Assembly: GCA_040755535.1 (NCBI GenBank)
Contig: JBFMAV010000048.1
Location: 1-33,090 of the forward strand
Origin: Aquabacter sp040755535
Lineage (GTDB): Bacteria; Pseudomonadota; Alphaproteobacteria; Rhizobiales; Xanthobacteraceae
Direction: 5' to 3'
Length of the DNA: 33,090 nt
In this document: positions 1 to 6,653 of the stretch, one piece after another
Position numbering within the stretch: position 1 is the first letter of the stretch
Layout of the letters: every line of letters begins with the position of its first letter
Notes under the pieces: model-generated
Database searches by the model: none
What the model was told of the DNA's origin: nothing
The model's input: only the letters and a program-made list of their open reading frames with translations
Program-made: the position numbers and the translations under genes

Positions 1-44
1 TTTTCGGCGCCGCAATGGGCTATTGCTGCATTGCGACATGGCGA

Positions 45-125
45 TTGGCGTCGCTGTGTCGCTGCCCTCCTTGGGCGTTTCCTCCCTAGACTTGGGCCGT
101 TCGCTTGCGGACGGCCCCTTTCTTT
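45..125 (+). ncRNA. Candidate small RNA, suhB/MmgR (alpha-r8)-like
   Basis: The sequence shows a short hairpin (GCCC at 64-67, loop TCCTT, GGGC at 73-76), then a single-stranded TTTCCTCCCTAG stretch at 78-89, then an intrinsic terminator at 94-125. Two CCTCC-type motifs (67-70 region and 81-85) could pair with Shine-Dalgarno sequences of target mRNAs. From memory this arrangement (hairpin, GGGCGTTTCCTCCC linker, GC-rich terminator) matches the roughly 80-nt suhB/MmgR family of Rhizobiales sRNAs. The 5' end is not determined; I placed it by the family's usual length. No convincing promoter could be fixed so close to the window edge. An alternative reading is the 3' UTR and terminator of a gene lying left of the window. 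Confidence 0.5.
94..125 (+). terminator. Intrinsic terminator of the candidate sRNA
   Basis: A perfect 7-bp stem, GGGCCGT at 94-100 and ACGGCCC at 111-117, closes a 10-nt loop. It is followed by CTTTCTTTTT at 116-126, a good U tract on the plus strand. Confidence 0.75.
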
Positions 126-198
126 TTGGGCCGACGAAACGTCCGCCACGGGCTTCCGATCTGCGTCGGTTCCCCTGTCCGCAAATTCGTATATCTGC

Positions 199-231
199 CA
201 TTCGAAAAACGCAAGGCACGTTTTTCGAATG
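199..231. repeat. 13-bp perfect inverted repeat downstream of the amidohydrolase gene
   Basis: CATTCGAAAAACG at 199-211 is repeated inverted at 219-231 with a 7-base spacer. It begins 12 bases beyond the stop codon of the minus-strand amidohydrolase gene. As RNA it forms a stable hairpin on either strand, but no U tract follows on the minus strand, so it may be a transcript-end stabiliser or weak terminator, or a protein-binding site. Confidence 0.6.
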
Positions 232-242
232 ATCGAAAATCT

Positions 243-1130
243 CTATTCCGCTGCAGCGCGCGGCGGCTGGAGCGCGTCCGTTCCCAGTTCCATCAACTGG
301 GCCATGACCTCAGCGAGGTCGCGACGCACCTGATAGAAGCCCGCCGCCCGTTCGTACGTTGCCTCGTGCATGTAAAGGCCGCGGTTGATTTCGATCTGCA
401 CCGCGTGGAGCCCGCTGGCGGGATTTCCATAATGCTCGGTAATATAGCCACCGGCATAGGGCTTGTTGCGCACCACATGATAGCCGCGCGCCGAAAGTGC
501 TCGTTCCAGTAGTTCCGGAATGGCCGGGGCGCAACTGGTGCCGTAGCGGTCCCCCAGCACGATGTCGGCGCGGGCACCCTCTTCGCGCATGGGACCAGAG
601 GGCATGGAATGGCAATCCACCAGGACCGCCATCCCGAATCGCCGCTGGGCGCGGGCAAGCAGCCGGCGCAGCGCCTGATGATAAGGCTTGTAATAGGCCT
701 CGATGCGCTCCAGCGCTTCCGTCACGGTGAGCCGGCGCTGATAGATTTCCTGCGCATCCCCCACCACCCGGGCAATGGTGCCGAGCCCACCTGAGACTCG
801 GATCGAGCGCGTATTGGCGAAGGAGGGAAGCCGGCCCTCGAACATGCGCGGGTCCAGCTCATAGGGTTCGCGATTGAGATCGAGGAAGGCGCGCGGGAAC
901 AGCGCCCGCATCAGCGGCATGCCCGCGCTCACCACATCCGCGAACAATTCATCCACGAAACTGTCCTCGGAGCGACGCAGCGCCTCGAAATCGAGCCGCG
1001 CCTGCTCGACGAAGGTGCGGGGATAGATCCGTCCCGAATGGGGTGAATTGAAAATGAACGGCGCCACGACATCGTCCGGCGCCAGAATTTCAAAAGGCGG
1101 ATCAATGATATCTGCGAGGCAGGCGGTCAC
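243..1130 (-). CDS. N-formylglutamate amidohydrolase family protein
   Basis: The product (295 aa) belongs to the family that hydrolyses N-formyl-L-glutamate to formate and glutamate, the last step of one histidine-degradation route (HutG type). Family motifs are visible in order: FNSPHSG near residue 27, DLNREPYELD near 84, GTIARVV near 116, DCHSMPSGP near 172, GDRYGTSC near 193, KPYAGGYITEHYG near 220 and QIEINRGLYM near 243. The His, Asp and Glu residues in these blocks fit a zinc-dependent amidohydrolase. No other hut genes are nearby. The gene is instead divergent from cpdR, an arrangement I recall from other Rhizobiales, so the physiological substrate may be a different N-formyl or N-acyl amino acid. 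No signal peptide is seen, so it is cytoplasmic. Confidence 0.9.
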   Translation of the reverse strand: MTACLADIIDPPFEILAPDDVVAPFIFNSPHSGRIYPRTFVEQARLDFEALRRSEDSFVDELFADVVSAGMPLMRALFPRAFLDLNREPYELDPRMFEGRLPSFANTRSIRVSGGLGTIARVVGDAQEIYQRRLTVTEALERIEAYYKPYHQALRRLLARAQRRFGMAVLVDCHSMPSGPMREEGARADIVLGDRYGTSCAPAIPELLERALSARGYHVVRNKPYAGGYITEHYGNPASGLHAVQIEINRGLYMHEATYERAAGFYQVRRDLAEVMAQLMELGTDALQPPRAAAE

Positions 1131-1307
1131 GGGGGCGAGGGTCCTTCAGGCGCTGACGCGGCTGCGCCATACTGCGCAAGCGGCGCCCCCCTTGTGAAGA
1201 GGCGATCCGGTTCACTTCGAATTTACCCGTTCGGGCGCAAGACAGCCATGGATGCGTCGGAGCCGCCGGAGGCCCGCCCAAACGCGCAGGGATATGAGGA
1301 AGAGAGC

Positions 1308-1673
1308 GTGTCGAAGATCCTTTTGGCCGAAGATGACAACGACATGCGCCGGTTCCTGGTGAAGGCCCTTCAGAATGCCGGATACCAGGTGGCCTCGTTC
1401 GACAATGGCCGTTCGGCCTATGAGCGCATGCGGGAGGAGCCGTTCGAGCTGCTTCTCACCGATATTGTAATGCCCGAAATGGACGGCATCGAACTGGCGC
1501 GCCGGGCCACAGAGCTGGACCCGGACCTGAAGGTGATGTTCATCACCGGATTTGCGGCGGTGGCACTGAATGCGGACATGGAGGCGGCCTGCGAGGCCAA
1601 GGTCCTGTCCAAGCCCTTCCACTTGCGCGATCTGGTGCAGGAAGTGGGCAAGATGCTCGCAGCGGCGGCCTGA
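1308..1673 (+). CDS. cpdR: CpdR-like single-domain response regulator
   Basis: The product (121 aa) is a stand-alone receiver domain. It has the acidic pair after SKILLAEDD, the phospho-acceptor Asp52 in LLTDIVMPEMDG, the conserved Thr in MFITGFAAVAL and Lys in LSKPFHLRD. These segments are near-diagnostic for CpdR. In Caulobacter CpdR is phosphorylated through the CckA-ChpT relay and, when unphosphorylated, acts as a ClpXP adaptor for cell-cycle protein turnover. The GTG start at 1308 is preferred because AGGA at 1297-1300 is well placed and the protein then matches the family length. Upstream in-frame ATGs at 1194 and 1249 would add an unconserved tail. The C-terminus ends in an alanine run (LAAAA), which may matter for protease recognition. 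Confidence 0.9.
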   Translation: MSKILLAEDDNDMRRFLVKALQNAGYQVASFDNGRSAYERMREEPFELLLTDIVMPEMDGIELARRATELDPDLKVMFITGFAAVALNADMEAACEAKVLSKPFHLRDLVQEVGKMLAAAA

Positions 1674-1679
1674 AAGACA

Positions 1680-1703
1680 AAGGCCGCCCCGGTGGGCGGC
1701 CTT
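1680..1703. terminator. Bidirectional terminator between convergent cpdR and rpoH
   Basis: A perfect 10-bp stem (AAGGCCGCCC at 1680-1689, inverted copy at 1694-1703) with a CGGT loop lies between the two convergent stop codons. T-rich sequence flanks it on the minus strand (TTTGTCTTTC), making it a better terminator for rpoH; for cpdR only the TT at the stem end is present. Confidence 0.7.
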
Positions 1704-1726
1704 AAAAGACAGAGGCGGCGCCGCCC

Positions 1727-2626
1727 TCAGACGGCTTCCACCTCTGGCTCCTCCAGGGCGCGCACGCGGTCCACGACCGCCTTCTGAACCTTCTCGAACG
1801 CCCGCACCTCGATCTGACGCACGCGCTCGCGCGACACGCCGAATTCGGCGGCGAGTTCCTCAAGGGTCACCGGGTCCTCGGACAGACGTCGCGCCTCGAA
1901 GATGCGCCGTTCCCGCTCATTCAGGACCGAGAGCGCGCCGGCCAGGGCGGTGCGCCGGTTCTCCAGCTCCTCGTGCTCGGCCAGGACGCTTTCCTGGGTG
2001 TCGTGGTCGTCGACGAGCCAGTCCTGCCACTCTCCCCCGCCATCCGCGTCCTCGCGCAGCGGCGCGTTGAGCGAAGCGTCGCCCGAGAGGCGGCGGTTCA
2101 TGTCCACCACGTCCTGCTCGGTCACACCGAGCTTGGTGGCGATCTGCTTCACCTGGTCGGGCCGCAGATCCCCTTCCTCAAGGGCGGAAATCTGGCTCTT
2201 GGCCTTGCGCAGATTGAAGAACAGCTTCTTCTGCGCCGCCGTGGTGCCCATCTTCACGAGGCTCCAAGAGCGCAGGATATATTCCTGGATCGAAGCGCGG
2301 ATCCACCACATGGCATAGGTGGCGAGGCGGAACCCCTTTTCGGGTTCGAACCGTTTCACCGCCTGCATGAGGCCCACATTGCCTTCGGAAATCACTTCGG
2401 AGATGGGCAGGCCATAGCCGCGATATCCCATGGCGATCTTCGCGACGAGCCGCAAATGGCTGGTCACGAGCCGGTGCGCGGCATCGCGATCCCCATGCTC
2501 CCGCCAGCTCTTGGCGAGCATATATTCTTCCTGCGGCTCCAGCATGGGGAACCGCCGGATTTCCTCCAGGTAGCGGGTCAGGCCGCCTTCCGCGCTGGGA
2601 AGCGGCATGTGGTTCGATTGGGCCAT
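1727..2626 (-). CDS. rpoH: RNA polymerase sigma-32 factor RpoH
   Basis: The product (299 aa) is the heat-shock sigma factor. Region 2 runs through residues 50-120 (LRLVAKIAMGYRGYGLP, then the -10-recognition segment TYAMWWIRASIQEYIL). The RpoH box QKKLFFNLRK at residues 132-141 separates it from housekeeping sigma factors. Region 4 ends with the helix-turn-helix EFGVSRERVRQIEVRAFEKVQ near 263-283. An AAGGAGG ribosome-binding site at 2633-2639 supports the start. It lies downstream of rluD on the same strand with about 115 bp between, so a separate promoter or co-transcription are both possible. RpoH-type sites seen ahead of htpX and cnoX in this window are plausible targets. Alphaproteobacteria often carry more than one RpoH; which paralogue this is cannot be told from the sequence alone. 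Confidence 0.96.
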   Translation of the reverse strand: MAQSNHMPLPSAEGGLTRYLEEIRRFPMLEPQEEYMLAKSWREHGDRDAAHRLVTSHLRLVAKIAMGYRGYGLPISEVISEGNVGLMQAVKRFEPEKGFRLATYAMWWIRASIQEYILRSWSLVKMGTTAAQKKLFFNLRKAKSQISALEEGDLRPDQVKQIATKLGVTEQDVVDMNRRLSGDASLNAPLREDADGGGEWQDWLVDDHDTQESVLAEHEELENRRTALAGALSVLNERERRIFEARRLSEDPVTLEELAAEFGVSRERVRQIEVRAFEKVQKAVVDRVRALEEPEVEAV

Positions 2627-2741
2627 CGGTGGCCTCCTTGCCTCGCGGCCCCGCTGGCGGCAGCCGCATCCGCGGCCGCTGACGCCGACCGCAACAGCGA
2701 AGCATATAGATCGGAACGGCGCTGCGAAAGATTTGATCCCC

Positions 2742-3806
2742 TCACGTCATTGCGAGAGCACGACGCAGATCTTCCAGTTCGCCCGGCAGGGGGCTATCGA
2801 ACGCCATCACGGCCCCATCTGCCGGGTGCTCGAAGCTGAGATGGGCGGCGTGGAGGGCCTGTCGGCCCAATTGCTCCACGGCCGCGCGGGCAGGGAGGGC
2901 GAGCCGCGCCGGCTTGGTCTTGAAGCCCGTCCCATAGACATCGTCCGCGAGGAGCGGATGGCCGATATGGGCCATGTGGACGCGGATCTGGTGGGTGCGA
3001 CCCGTCTCCAGCCGGCACTCCACAAGCGAGGCCACCGGCTGGCCCGCCGCGTCCGCGAACGTCTCGATCAGCCGCCAATGGGTGATCGCCTCGCGCCCGC
3101 CGGAGCGCACCGCCATCTTCACCCGGCTCGCCGGATGCCGGTCGATGGGGGCATCCACGCTCCCGCGCGGCCCCGGCACGCCCCAGACGAAGGCGAGATA
3201 AGCGCGCTCCAGATGGCCGGTCCGGCCATGGTCGGCGAACTGCGCGGCCAGCGAGCGGTGCGCCGCATCGGTTTTCGCCACCACCAGCAGCCCCGACGTG
3301 TCCTTGTCCAGGCGATGCACGATGCCCGGCCGCCGCACCCCGCCGATGCCCGACAGGCTGGCGCCGCAATGGTGGAGCAGCGCGTTGACGAGCGTCCCGG
3401 TCCAGTTGCCGGGCGCGGGATGCACCACCAGCCCCGCCGGCTTGTCCACCACGATGAGGGACGCGTCCTCGAAGGCGACGGTGAGGGGAATGGGTTCGGG
3501 CAACGGCTCGGCAGGCTCGGGCGGCGGAAGGCGCAGGATCAGCACGTCGGCGGCATTGACCCGTTCCGCCGCGTCTCCTACCACTCTCTCGCCGTTCAGG
3601 ATCTGTCCCTCCGCCACCAGGCGCTGGATGCGGGTCCGGCTCAGGGGCGCGAGGCGGGCGGCAAGAAGCCGGTCGATGCGCTCGCCGGCTTCCTCCGGCG
3701 CGACGGTCACGCTGCGGGTTTCACCTTCGGCCTCGGCCGGCTCCGGTCCTTCCGCGCCGAACTCGTCCTCCAGTCCATCGCCCTCGTAAAGTTCAGGTTG
3801 ACCCAT
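2742..3806 (-). CDS. rluD: Ribosomal large-subunit pseudouridine synthase, RluD family
   Basis: The product (354 aa) has an N-terminal S4 RNA-binding domain (about residues 32-95, GERIDRLLAARLAPLSRTRI) and a pseudouridine synthase catalytic domain. The catalytic motif HRLDKDTSG holds the nucleophile Asp167, and RTHQIRVHMAHIGHPLLAD lies further on. RluD-type enzymes modify helix 69 of 23S rRNA. The start at 3806 gives a normal length; the frame is open further upstream, but that would run into the opposite-strand gene. The start codon overlaps the ATG of the divergent small membrane-protein gene by two bases. There is no clear Shine-Dalgarno, so the start is slightly uncertain. RluA/C/D assignments within this family are by resemblance; RluD fits the acidic N-terminal extension and S4 domain. 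Confidence 0.93.
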   Translation of the reverse strand: MGQPELYEGDGLEDEFGAEGPEPAEAEGETRSVTVAPEEAGERIDRLLAARLAPLSRTRIQRLVAEGQILNGERVVGDAAERVNAADVLILRLPPPEPAEPLPEPIPLTVAFEDASLIVVDKPAGLVVHPAPGNWTGTLVNALLHHCGASLSGIGGVRRPGIVHRLDKDTSGLLVVAKTDAAHRSLAAQFADHGRTGHLERAYLAFVWGVPGPRGSVDAPIDRHPASRVKMAVRSGGREAITHWRLIETFADAAGQPVASLVECRLETGRTHQIRVHMAHIGHPLLADDVYGTGFKTKPARLALPARAAVEQLGRQALHAAHLSFEHPADGAVMAFDSPLPGELEDLRRALAMT

Positions 3807-4149
3807 GTTTTTCAGCCCGTCCGAGCCCGACAACCAGGAGCCGCTGACCCCGGAGCAGGAGCGCATCCTGCGCAAGGTGCGGCGCTTCTCAAGCGTGTCC
3901 ATCCTCGTGATGGTGCTCGGCGTTGCGTCGATCCTGGGTGTCATCGCCTATCGGATGCTGTCGAGCAAGAGCATCAGCCCCGGCGACGTGACGGCGACCT
4001 TGCCAAAGGGCAGCCGCATCCTCTCCACCGCCGTCTCTGATGGGCTGATCGTGCTCACGATCGAGGTGGGCGGCAGCGTCGAGGTGCGCACCTACCATCT
4101 GACGACGCTGGCCCCCGCCGGGCGGATGCGCTTCGCCGCCGAGCCATGA
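3805..4149 (+). CDS. Small single-pass membrane protein, DUF6476-like
   Basis: The product (114 aa) has an acidic, Pro-rich N-terminus (LTPEQERILRKVRR) followed by one hydrophobic helix at about residues 31-49 (VSILVMVLGVASILGVIAY). A C-terminal domain of short beta-like segments (GSRILSTAVSDGLIVLTIEV, then EVRTYHLTTLAPAGRMRF) would lie on the other side of the membrane. I recall similar proteins beside rluD in many Rhizobiales, catalogued as a domain of unknown function (DUF6476), but could not check this. No catalytic motif is visible. Its ATG at 3805 overlaps the rluD start codon on the opposite strand, so each gene's 5' control signals must lie inside the other's coding region. Function unknown. 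Confidence 0.7.
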   Translation: MFFSPSEPDNQEPLTPEQERILRKVRRFSSVSILVMVLGVASILGVIAYRMLSSKSISPGDVTATLPKGSRILSTAVSDGLIVLTIEVGGSVEVRTYHLTTLAPAGRMRFAAEP

Positions 4150-4164
4150 ACCAGTAGCCCTCTG

Positions 4165-4203
4165 TTGACGTAATTGCTCCTGGATCCGCGCGACTCCAGG
4201 GAG
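4165..4203 (+). promoter_or_regulatory. Leader hairpin overlapping the Shine-Dalgarno of the SDR gene
   Basis: CTCCTGGA at 4177-4184 can pair with TCCAGGGAG at 4195-4203, with one bulged base. The right arm contains the GGGAG ribosome-binding site of the gene starting at 4209. A TTGACG that resembles a -35 hexamer lies at 4165-4170, but no good -10 is visible at the right spacing. The hairpin only matters if transcription starts upstream of it. Confidence 0.35.
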
Positions 4204-4208
4204 CACAC

Positions 4209-4934
4209 ATGGCGAAGATCGTGGTCTATGGCGGCAGCGGCGGCATCGGAACGGCGACCGCTCGGCTTTTGCACCAGCGGGGGTATGACCTCCATCTGGT
4301 CGGGCGCGACGTCAATCGCCTCGCCGCGACGGCGGCGGAATTGGGCGCCGCCTTCACGGTCGGCGACGTCACCGACGACACCGTGTTTGCGCGCGTTGCT
4401 GCCGAGGCGGGCGCCCCGCTCGCGGGCCTCGCCTATGCGGTTGGCACCATCACACTGAAACCCCTCTCGCGGCTCACGTCCACGGACTTCGCGCACGATT
4501 TTCGCATCAATGCCGAAGGCGCGGCCCTCGCGATACAGGCTCTGCTGCCCGCATTCAAAGCCTTCGGTGAGCCGGCTTCGGTGCTGCTGTTCTCCAGCGT
4601 GGCCGTGGGGCAGGGCTTTTCCGCCCATGCCTCCATTTCCATGGCGAAAGGGGCGGTGGAGGGTCTGACACGTGCCCTGGCGGCGGAACTGGCTCCAAAG
4701 GTGCGGGTCAATGCCATCGCGCCCTCCCTGACCCGCACGCCGCTGGCCCAGGCGCTCACCGAGAATGCGCAAGTGGCGGAGGCGATCGCGGACCTGCACG
4801 CGCTTGGCCGCCTGGGGATGCCTCAGGATGTCGCGGCGCTCGCGGCCTTTCTTCTGTCACGCGACGCGGACTGGATCACCGGGCAGGTGATCGGGGTGGA
4901 TGGCGGGCGCGCGGCGCTCCGCACCAAGGGCTGA
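4209..4934 (+). CDS. SDR-fold protein lacking the catalytic tyrosine, photolyase operon
   Basis: The product (241 aa) has a Rossmann fold with nucleotide motif YGGSGGIG at residues 7-14, conserved Asn101, Ser130 (LLFSSVAV), Lys147, and the C-terminal GQVIGVDGGRA typical of FabG-like short-chain dehydrogenases. The active-site YxxxK is altered: the segment reads HASISMAKGAVEG, so the tyrosine position (four before Lys147, 13 after Ser130) is Ile143. The usual NNAG is YAVG. This suggests NAD(P) binding without classical dehydrogenase chemistry, or unusual catalysis. It lies 10 bp upstream of the DUF2256 gene and looks like the first gene of the photolyase operon, so a role with flavin or antenna cofactors or with repair is a guess from context. 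GGGAG at 4199-4203 precedes the ATG. Confidence 0.88.
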   Translation: MAKIVVYGGSGGIGTATARLLHQRGYDLHLVGRDVNRLAATAAELGAAFTVGDVTDDTVFARVAAEAGAPLAGLAYAVGTITLKPLSRLTSTDFAHDFRINAEGAALAIQALLPAFKAFGEPASVLLFSSVAVGQGFSAHASISMAKGAVEGLTRALAAELAPKVRVNAIAPSLTRTPLAQALTENAQVAEAIADLHALGRLGMPQDVAALAAFLLSRDADWITGQVIGVDGGRAALRTKG

Positions 4935-4944
4935 ACGGCGACCC

Positions 4945-5097
4945 ATGCGCCGCAAGAGCGATCTGCCGCAGCGCCTCTGTGCGACCTGCGGGCGCCCCTT
5001 CACCTGGCGCCGCAAATGGAAGGCGGTCTGGGAGGAGGTGAAATATTGCTCGGACCGCTGCCGCGCCAACCGCCGCAAGGCGGAGCGGTCAACATGA
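4945..5097 (+). CDS. DUF2256 small zinc-ribbon-like protein
   Basis: The product (50 aa) is a basic protein with a CxxC (Cys12, Cys15) and a CxxxC (Cys35, Cys39), spaced as in a small zinc-binding ribbon (LCATCGRPFTWRRKW, then EVKYCSDRCRANRR). This matches DUF2256, a family usually found beside photolyase/cryptochrome genes. The ATG at 4945 gives the family length; the upstream in-frame extension reads through the end of the SDR gene and was dropped. Its stop overlaps the photolyase start (ATGA at 5094-5097), implying translational coupling. The basic character and aromatic residues suggest nucleic-acid or partner-protein binding, but the function is unknown. Confidence 0.88.
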   Translation: MRRKSDLPQRLCATCGRPFTWRRKWKAVWEEVKYCSDRCRANRRKAERST

Positions 5098-6644
5098 GCG
5101 GAACCTTGCGCCTCCTGCTGGGAGATCAGCTCACCCCCGGCCTGACGGCCCTCGACGGGCTCGATCCCGCCCGCGATGTGGTGGTGATGGCGGAGGTGCG
5201 CGCCGAAGCGACCTATGTGCGCCATCACAAGCAGAAGATCGCCTTCCTGTTCAGCGCCATGCGCCATTTCGCGGCCGATCTTTCCGCGCGCGGCGTGCGG
5301 GTCGACTATCTGCGCTATGACGATCGCGCCGCGCCCGCGAGTCTGGACGAGGTCGTCCAGGGGGCGATGGCACGTCACCGCCCGGACCAGATCGTGCTCA
5401 CCGAGCCGGGCGAGTGGCGGGTGCGGCAGATGATGGAGGGCTGGCGCGAAACCTTGCCGGTGCCGGTCCATATCCGCCCCGACACGCGCTTCATCGCCAC
5501 GCTTGAGGACTTCGAGGCCTGGGCGGAGGGACGCCGCAGCCTGCGCATGGAATTCTTCTATCGCCAGATGCGCCGCAGGACCGGCCTGCTGATGGAAGGG
5601 GATACGCCGGTCGGCGGCCAATGGAATTTCGATGCCGCCAACCGCAAGCGCCTGCCGGCCGGGGTCGGGCTACCGCGCCGCCAGAGGTTCGCGCCCGATG
5701 CCGTCACGCGCGAAGTCCTCGATCTCGTGGAGCGGAACTTCGCCGACCATTTCGGCACATTGGAGGGCTTCGGCTGGGGCGTGACGCGCGCCGATGCACT
5801 CCTCGCCCTTGACGATTTCATTGCCCACGCCCTGCCGAACTTCGGCGATTACCAGGACGCCATGAAGACGGGCGAGGACTTCCTCTACCATGCGGTACTC
5901 TCGCCCTATCTGAATTGCGGCCTCCTGACACCGCTCGAAATCTGCCAGCGGGCCGAGGCCGCGTATCAGGCAGGGGCGGCGCCCCTCAATGCGGTGGAAG
6001 GCTTCATCCGGCAGATCATCGGGTGGCGGGAATTCGTGCGCGGCCTTTATTGGCTCGACATGCCCGCTTATGCGGACACGAACGCGCTCGCCGCCACCCG
6101 TTCCTTGCCCGCCTTTTATTGGACCGGCGAGACCGACATGGCCTGCCTCGCCGCGACGGTGGATGTCACGCGGCGCACCGCCTACGCCCACCATATCCAA
6201 CGCCTGATGGTGACCGGCAATTTCGCGCTGCTCGCCCGCCTTGCCCCGCGCGCCGTCCAGGACTGGTATCTGGCCGTCTATGCGGACGCCTATGAATGGG
6301 TGGAACTGCCCAATGTGCAGGGCATGGTGCTGTTCGCGGATGGCGGGCGCCTCGCCTCGAAACCCTATGCGGCCTCGGGGGCCTATATCAACCGCATGTC
6401 CGACTATTGCCGGTCCTGCCGGTATGATCCGGGCGAAAAGCTGGGCGCGACGGCATGCCCCCTCAATGCCCTCTATTGGGCCTTCCTCATGGACAATGAA
6501 GCGCGCCTCAAGCCCAATCCCCGCATGGGCATGCCCTACCAGACGCTCGCGCGCATGGATGCGGGGCAGCGTGCTGCCCTGAAGGACAAGGCGGACGCCT
6601 TTCTTGCGGATTTGGACCGGACGGGACCGGCGCCGGGCTATTGA
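5094..6644 (+). CDS. phrB: FeS-type (6-4) photolyase / bacterial cryptochrome, PhrB-like
   Basis: The product (516 aa) has an N-terminal antenna-binding domain (LLLGDQLTP at the start) and a C-terminal FAD-binding domain (GWREFVRG near 310, TAYAHHIQRLMVTGNFALL near 362-380, WVELPNVQGMVLFADGG near 402-418). Four cysteines, Cys351, Cys439, Cys442 and Cys455, fit the [4Fe-4S] cluster of this class, offset by one from the cluster cysteines of Agrobacterium PhrB (350, 438, 441, 454). The two histidines in AHHIQR (366/367) match those implicated in (6-4) photoproduct repair. PhrB uses FAD and a ribolumazine antenna. The ATG at 5094 overlaps the DUF2256 stop; the longer in-frame extension upstream lies inside DUF2256 and is not coding. 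The gene ends 9 bp from the convergent Lon-domain gene. Confidence 0.93.
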   Translation: MSGTLRLLLGDQLTPGLTALDGLDPARDVVVMAEVRAEATYVRHHKQKIAFLFSAMRHFAADLSARGVRVDYLRYDDRAAPASLDEVVQGAMARHRPDQIVLTEPGEWRVRQMMEGWRETLPVPVHIRPDTRFIATLEDFEAWAEGRRSLRMEFFYRQMRRRTGLLMEGDTPVGGQWNFDAANRKRLPAGVGLPRRQRFAPDAVTREVLDLVERNFADHFGTLEGFGWGVTRADALLALDDFIAHALPNFGDYQDAMKTGEDFLYHAVLSPYLNCGLLTPLEICQRAEAAYQAGAAPLNAVEGFIRQIIGWREFVRGLYWLDMPAYADTNALAATRSLPAFYWTGETDMACLAATVDVTRRTAYAHHIQRLMVTGNFALLARLAPRAVQDWYLAVYADAYEWVELPNVQGMVLFADGGRLASKPYAASGAYINRMSDYCRSCRYDPGEKLGATACPLNALYWAFLMDNEARLKPNPRMGMPYQTLARMDAGQRAALKDKADAFLADLDRTGPAPGY

Positions 6645-6653
6645 GCCGGCCCC

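Noticed and set aside
2703..2725. TATATG (minus strand 2708-2703) as -10 of an rpoH promoter
   Set aside because: No acceptable -35 lies 16-18 bp upstream and no sigma-32-like site is seen, so a promoter in the rluD-rpoH gap is possible but not supported.
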